Below, piece by piece: positions 5,001-7,401 of a stretch of 7,401 nt of DNA. Made by a program: the position numbers and the translations under genes. Position 1 is the stretch's first letter. Each line of letters begins with the position of its first letter. The stretch comes from Spirochaetia bacterium UBA5550. Its GTDB lineage: Bacteria; Spirochaetota; UBA4802; UBA5550. The notes under the pieces were generated by a model. The model was given only the letters and a program-made list of their open reading frames with translations, did not search any database and was not told where the DNA came from. The stretch lies in contig DINC01000286.1 in NCBI GenBank assembly GCA_002425885.1, positions 1 to 7,401 of the forward strand. The letters are read 5' to 3'.

Positions 5001-7394
5001 AAGATTAAGCTCAAGGTTCGCACTTACAGGTTTACCTGAATGAGTCAGAGTTGTCACAGTAACTTTTTTTTCACTTTTTGCCCCGAAGAAATTTTCCTCA
5101 GGAGTGATCTTTATAAAGAATTCACCGCGCCCTATTTTTACTGTTTTGCGCGAGGTGATTGTTATATTTGATTTATCAGTAACTGATGCTTCAAGTGTTA
5201 TCTCCCTGTCGTAGGGGTAGTTTCCGGAGGCTATTTTCAGCAGAGCATTACCGTTTACGTCGGTATATTTTTCACCTTCAAGCCTCATCCTTGAGTATGA
5301 AGATTCAGTGCTGTACTCATCAGCCATGGGGTCTTCATCTGTTTCGATTTTTCTTTCGTAGAACCTGTATTTCACAAGTGCATTTGTCAGAGGGGCTCCG
5401 AAGAAGTATTTTGATTCAACCTTGAATTCAGCAGTCTCTCCGTTGATAAAGAAATCTCTGGACGGCATGATTTCCACTTTGAATTCAGGTTTCCTGTACT
5501 GTTCAATGTAAAATGAACCTGTACCGTACATGTCATCCTCTTTGAAGCCTGCCTTGATTGTAAAATATCCCAGTTCAGAATCTGCCGGTATATCTGCGTT
5601 CCCGTGGATTGTTCCCCACTCATCCAGTTCCATTGAACCGGAAGTAATCTCCTTGCCGGAATATGATTTCTGAATTGAATAGTAGAGTGTTCTGTTTTTT
5701 ATAGGGAGAAACTTCTGCTCCATTCTCTTTGCAATAATTTTGAAATATACTTTATCTCCGGTCCTGTAAACAGGCCTGTCAGTGTAGATAAAGAGCTTGT
5801 CCTTTTCGCTTCTGTAGTAGTTAGATGCTCCTGCACTGCAGATTGCGTAGCTCCCTTCATTGGAGACAGCAAGAAGAAACATCCTCTGGTCGGAAGCGGC
5901 TGAAGTTTTAAAAATTCCGTTTTCATCGGTCTTACCTTTTCCAAGAATCTTTACAGGTAGCCTCTCTATATCAATACCCTGGTTTTCGTTAAGGACTGTT
6001 TCATTATTTTTCTTTTTGATGTTGTGATCATATAAAACAACGGATACGTTTTTTACAGGATTGTTCTGCACAAGGTCTGTGACATATGCGCTTATGCTCC
6101 CCGGTGATCGTTTAACAACAACGCCGATATCTGTTACTGTAAAAAATTTACGAGCCAGAATGTTCCCTTTACCTTTAACCTCAATACAGTAACCGCCGGC
6201 AGTCAGAGGTTTATTGACTTTCACAGAGTAGTACATCCATTCATAAGGGTTGAAGTCCTTAACTGATTCATCCCACTCTGTATCTGTTTTAAAACCGGCT
6301 TTTTCAGGTGTCATTGATTCAGGTTCCCTGTTCCCGGTAATAAAATTTTCGAAGGGGACTTTGTAAACTCTCACATGAACTGTATCGAGTCTCAATGTGC
6401 GGAGGTTGAATTCCACCTCGTTTCCCGGTGTAAATGTGTATCTGTAGGAATGGATATTAATTTCCGGAGATTTTGCCTCAACAGTATACTTGATGTTCCC
6501 GAGGTTCACTCCCTCGTTTACTTTAATATTTTGTATTTTAATCTGGTGAAAACCCTGGTGTGAAAGTGTAAGTGTGTAGCTGCCCGGCTTTACATCCTCA
6601 AGAATAAAGGAGCCGTCACGGTATGTTACATTTGAATAGCTGTATCTCCCTTCTGCTGTAACATTAATATTAACAGCAGGTGAATCGACCCCCTTGATCA
6701 TTACCTTCCCTGCAACTGATGCGGGCCTGTACATTGCCATCTGTAGTTTAAAATTTTCAGCAGACCTGATGCCGGATAGCGAAGCGGTCTCTGTTATATA
6801 TCCGGCTTTAGTAAATGTAACCAGGTATGGGCCTGCTTTAAGTTTGCTGAATGTATAATTTCCTTTGCTGTCGGTTCTTGCAAAAACAGGCTTGAGGGAA
6901 CTGTAGTCAGATTCACCTTCATAGTAGTCATATGTGGGTCTCAGTGCAATCTCAACATCAGAAAGCGGACTCCCTGAGCTGTCTTTAACTGTACCAGTGA
7001 TTAATGATTCCTTTGTAAGTTTTATATCATTTTTTACAGCAGTTATACTTGCTGTCTGAATATAAGAAACATATCCATCAGAGGAGATCTCAATTTCATA
7101 TTTAATGTACGGTATAAAATCATTTATTCTGTAGTATCCGCTGCGGTTTGTCTCTGTCTTATAATATCCTACGCCCCTGTTGGCATTTTTGATTTCAACA
7201 ACAGCCCCTTTTACCGGCTTCCCTGTTACTGAATCTGTGATTGTACCTTCGATATAGGCTTTCTCTTCAAGTGCGTTTGTTTTTGCAAAGAGAGCCCCGC
7301 TATTTTCCGGGTTGAGGGCTTCCGGTATTGTATCAGTGATAATTATTGCGGATAGCATTACTGCGCAAACACCTGCAATCCAGGATCTTTTCAT
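2025..7394 (-). CDS. Bacterial alpha-2-macroglobulin family protease inhibitor (thioester type) with N-terminal carboxypeptidase-regulatory-like repeats
   Basis: The 1789-residue product is a complete A2M-type protease trap. After cleavage in its bait region such a protein changes shape and binds the attacking protease through an internal thioester. Residues 1-22 form a signal (MKRS, then a hydrophobic stretch) with no convincing lipobox. Residues 46-305 are three CarboxypepD_reg-like repeats. The macroglobulin domains follow, with the MG2 signature IYTDRPVYRTGDKVYFK near 536-552. The bait-region domain starts near 975 (KYSPGETIKVRLKA) and leads into the A2M signature DTAFWEAAIRTDKNGEAEI at 1068-1086 and PDNLTTWRLTA at 1091-1101. 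The thioester motif CIEQ is at 1285-1288 within YPYGCIEQT, and the helical thioester domain runs to about 1550. The C-terminal domain ends with the family-typical SCMYEESVQGWSQ. The protein is somewhat longer than E. coli YfhM (about 1650 residues), largely because of the repeats. The start gives a good signal sequence, but only 7 upstream bases are visible and they hold no in-frame stop, so a longer N-terminus cannot be excluded. It overlaps the next gene by 8 bases. The family call is firm; the periplasmic location is inferred. Confidence 0.95.
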   Translation of the reverse strand: MKRSWIAGVCAVMLSAIIITDTIPEALNPENSGALFAKTNALEEKAYIEGTITDSVTGKPVKGAVVEIKNANRGVGYYKTETNRSGYYRINDFIPYIKYEIEISSDGYVSYIQTASITAVKNDIKLTKESLITGTVKDSSGSPLSDVEIALRPTYDYYEGESDYSSLKPVFARTDSKGNYTFSKLKAGPYLVTFTKAGYITETASLSGIRSAENFKLQMAMYRPASVAGKVMIKGVDSPAVNINVTAEGRYSYSNVTYRDGSFILEDVKPGSYTLTLSHQGFHQIKIQNIKVNEGVNLGNIKYTVEAKSPEINIHSYRYTFTPGNEVEFNLRTLRLDTVHVRVYKVPFENFITGNREPESMTPEKAGFKTDTEWDESVKDFNPYEWMYYSVKVNKPLTAGGYCIEVKGKGNILARKFFTVTDIGVVVKRSPGSISAYVTDLVQNNPVKNVSVVLYDHNIKKKNNETVLNENQGIDIERLPVKILGKGKTDENGIFKTSAASDQRMFLLAVSNEGSYAICSAGASNYYRSEKDKLFIYTDRPVYRTGDKVYFKIIAKRMEQKFLPIKNRTLYYSIQKSYSGKEITSGSMELDEWGTIHGNADIPADSELGYFTIKAGFKEDDMYGTGSFYIEQYRKPEFKVEIMPSRDFFINGETAEFKVESKYFFGAPLTNALVKYRFYERKIETDEDPMADEYSTESSYSRMRLEGEKYTDVNGNALLKIASGNYPYDREITLEASVTDKSNITITSRKTVKIGRGEFFIKITPEENFFGAKSEKKVTVTTLTHSGKPVSANLELNLLKYIWKPVQRVYIHDSRPYFTKKVSTDVNGKAVFTLPSDFTAYGEFDLKALGSDAKGNIITGSKIIWIYNDAGGDADSKLKDLELTINKSELDKPGEITCLVKSRFTDSYVLVSLEGRDLYEYKVIKMSKNIVPVKFNIDKKLAPNLFVRCAMQRGRALYTAEQEVTIPVDDVKLTVTLTPDREKYSPGETIKVRLKAVDEKGTPVSADISVAAVDESIFMIRSDNTPEISGYFYSKISNWVLTAYSYPITLLAGAGKDAQVKVRENFKDTAFWEAAIRTDKNGEAEISFKAPDNLTTWRLTARGHDQKGRMGESRKKFLATQDIIARLGKPRFLVEGDKIGIIGIINNNTDTGIEKITTELKADGKNVAADKDFPVSLTGFGSARKFYTLNVPEGKDSIAIEYSAITPANKGDAVKHTVPVEKRGIKYVTTATGDAATGNSVEIKPVKGTEDFEFVPEEIKITLTPSPVLQMIKGAEYLNSYPYGCIEQTINRFIPKLALLSLMKNSEYANLIPDKLNLDIKDDIPEGIRKIESGQNSDGTWGWWNGDRGNGYLTGYALFSLYFIKQNQYEINDAVVQQGLEAVQRFFEDSNISDNDELSYLLYIYALHQRWEHSTFKRIAFDEKLNPYQAANLLKALTVFKGSSRLQEFEAREIKQGKDIIVKRIRLTAKKDSGGVYWPETREQAWSWPGGRSEITAHVISALVLSGAEPSLASQGVATLSRGFNGECWNSTKGSGTVILALCDYLKDKSTNFKTSGSAAFTLNGKKLGDISYNIKDSRNLNQLTKSFPLTKENRSETYKLNADGDLSGGAVFSAAVSGTLYFRPQGLFSFIKSEKRSIRALSSGIEARRDMFYLNRIKDRKMQEYLVPQGADEKGKISVGDELLVRVKFRADESFGFLMLEDFLPSGFEVVAESAYNELQPWSHVEKRDNRVVFFFTGIEKNKEYEIAYIIRAELPGSFIMRPSRISCMYEESVQGWSQPAIIDVNNE
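3531..3542 (-). other. Thioester motif CIEQ of the A2M
   Basis: The codons TGC ATA GAG CAG encode Cys1285-Ile-Glu-Gln1288. In A2Ms the Cys and Gln side chains form the reactive thioester that covalently binds the trapped protease. The surrounding YPYGCIEQTINRF is the usual bacterial context. This places the protein with thioester-bearing YfhM-type A2Ms and not the YfaS/MagD type that lacks the motif. Confidence 0.92.
4197..4277 (-). other. Probable bait region of the A2M
   Basis: Residues about 1040-1066 lie between the FYSKISNW segment and the conserved ENFKDTAFWEAA of the A2M domain, which is where the protease-sensitive bait loop is placed in bacterial A2Ms. The stretch includes small flexible residues (LLAGAGKDAQ) and basic residues at 1056, 1061 and 1063 that would suit trypsin-like proteases, plus Tyr and Leu sites for others. 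The position comes from family alignment by eye; the boundaries are approximate. Confidence 0.5.
6480..7259 (-). repeat. Three tandem carboxypeptidase-regulatory-like (CarboxypepD_reg) domains in the A2M
   Basis: Residues 46-130, 131-217 and about 225-305 of the A2M each follow the same scheme: a G(T/K)(I/V) opening strand, a D..G.P or D-S-P turn with an A/V-V-x-I strand, a G.Y.I/F.....G.Y (or G.F.L...PGSY) strand pair, and a closing GY or GF...I segment. These are small extracellular beta-sandwich modules, and the copies are divergent at DNA level, so this is a protein-domain repeat and not a recent duplication. They sit between the signal sequence and the first macroglobulin domain, where they could act as a spacer or as wall- or surface-binding modules. 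Confidence 0.75.
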
Positions 7395-7401
7395 TGATGT
7401 T

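Noticed and set aside
7365..7367. Cys10 of the A2M as a lipoprotein cysteine
   Set aside because: The preceding residues are Ala-Gly-Val, and Val at -1 does not fit a lipobox. Most of the hydrophobic segment also lies after the Cys, not before it.
1..7401. Mobile element, CRISPR array, tRNA, rRNA or riboswitch
   Set aside because: No spaced direct repeats, terminal inverted repeats, transposase or integrase coding, or structured RNA pattern was seen; coding sequence fills the window except for 1-61 and 7395-7401.

Overview
The window holds two genes. Both are on the minus strand, read in the same direction, and together they fill almost all of it. The first in transcription order (7394 down to 2025) encodes a large exported alpha-2-macroglobulin (A2M) family protease trap with an intact CxEQ thioester motif. 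The second (2032 down to 62) starts inside the last codons of the first, with an 8-base overlap. It encodes an exported two-module cell-wall protein: a SpoIID/LytB-type glycan-cleaving module followed by a penicillin-binding transpeptidase module.

Organism. Bacterial A2Ms and this gene pairing are typical of diderm (Gram-negative) bacteria, and both products carry export signals consistent with a periplasmic location. Base composition is moderately AT-rich and even across both genes, with no sign of recent transfer. I cannot name a phylum. SpoIID homologues are common in non-sporulating diderms outside the Proteobacteria, and a lineage of that kind fits better than an enterobacterium. Nothing here indicates sporulation.

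Layout. Positions 7395-7401 are only 7 bases upstream of the A2M start, so promoter and ribosome binding site lie outside. Positions 2025-7394 are the A2M: an N-terminal signal, three tandem carboxypeptidase-regulatory-like beta-sandwich repeats, the macroglobulin domains, the bait-region domain, the thioester domain and a C-terminal macroglobulin domain. Positions 62-2032 are the SpoIID-transpeptidase fusion. Positions 1-61 are non-coding and A/T-tract rich, and may include half of an intrinsic terminator cut by the window edge.

How they work together. In Proteobacteria the A2M gene yfhM is paired with pbpC (PBP1C, a glycosyltransferase plus transpeptidase), a pairing read as defence plus wall repair: the trap captures proteases entering through a damaged envelope while the PBP mends the peptidoglycan. 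Here the pbpC position is taken by an unrelated architecture. It has no GT51 glycosyltransferase; a predicted glycan-cleaving module is instead joined to a transpeptidase resembling class B PBP2/MrdA. This is the most unusual feature of the window.
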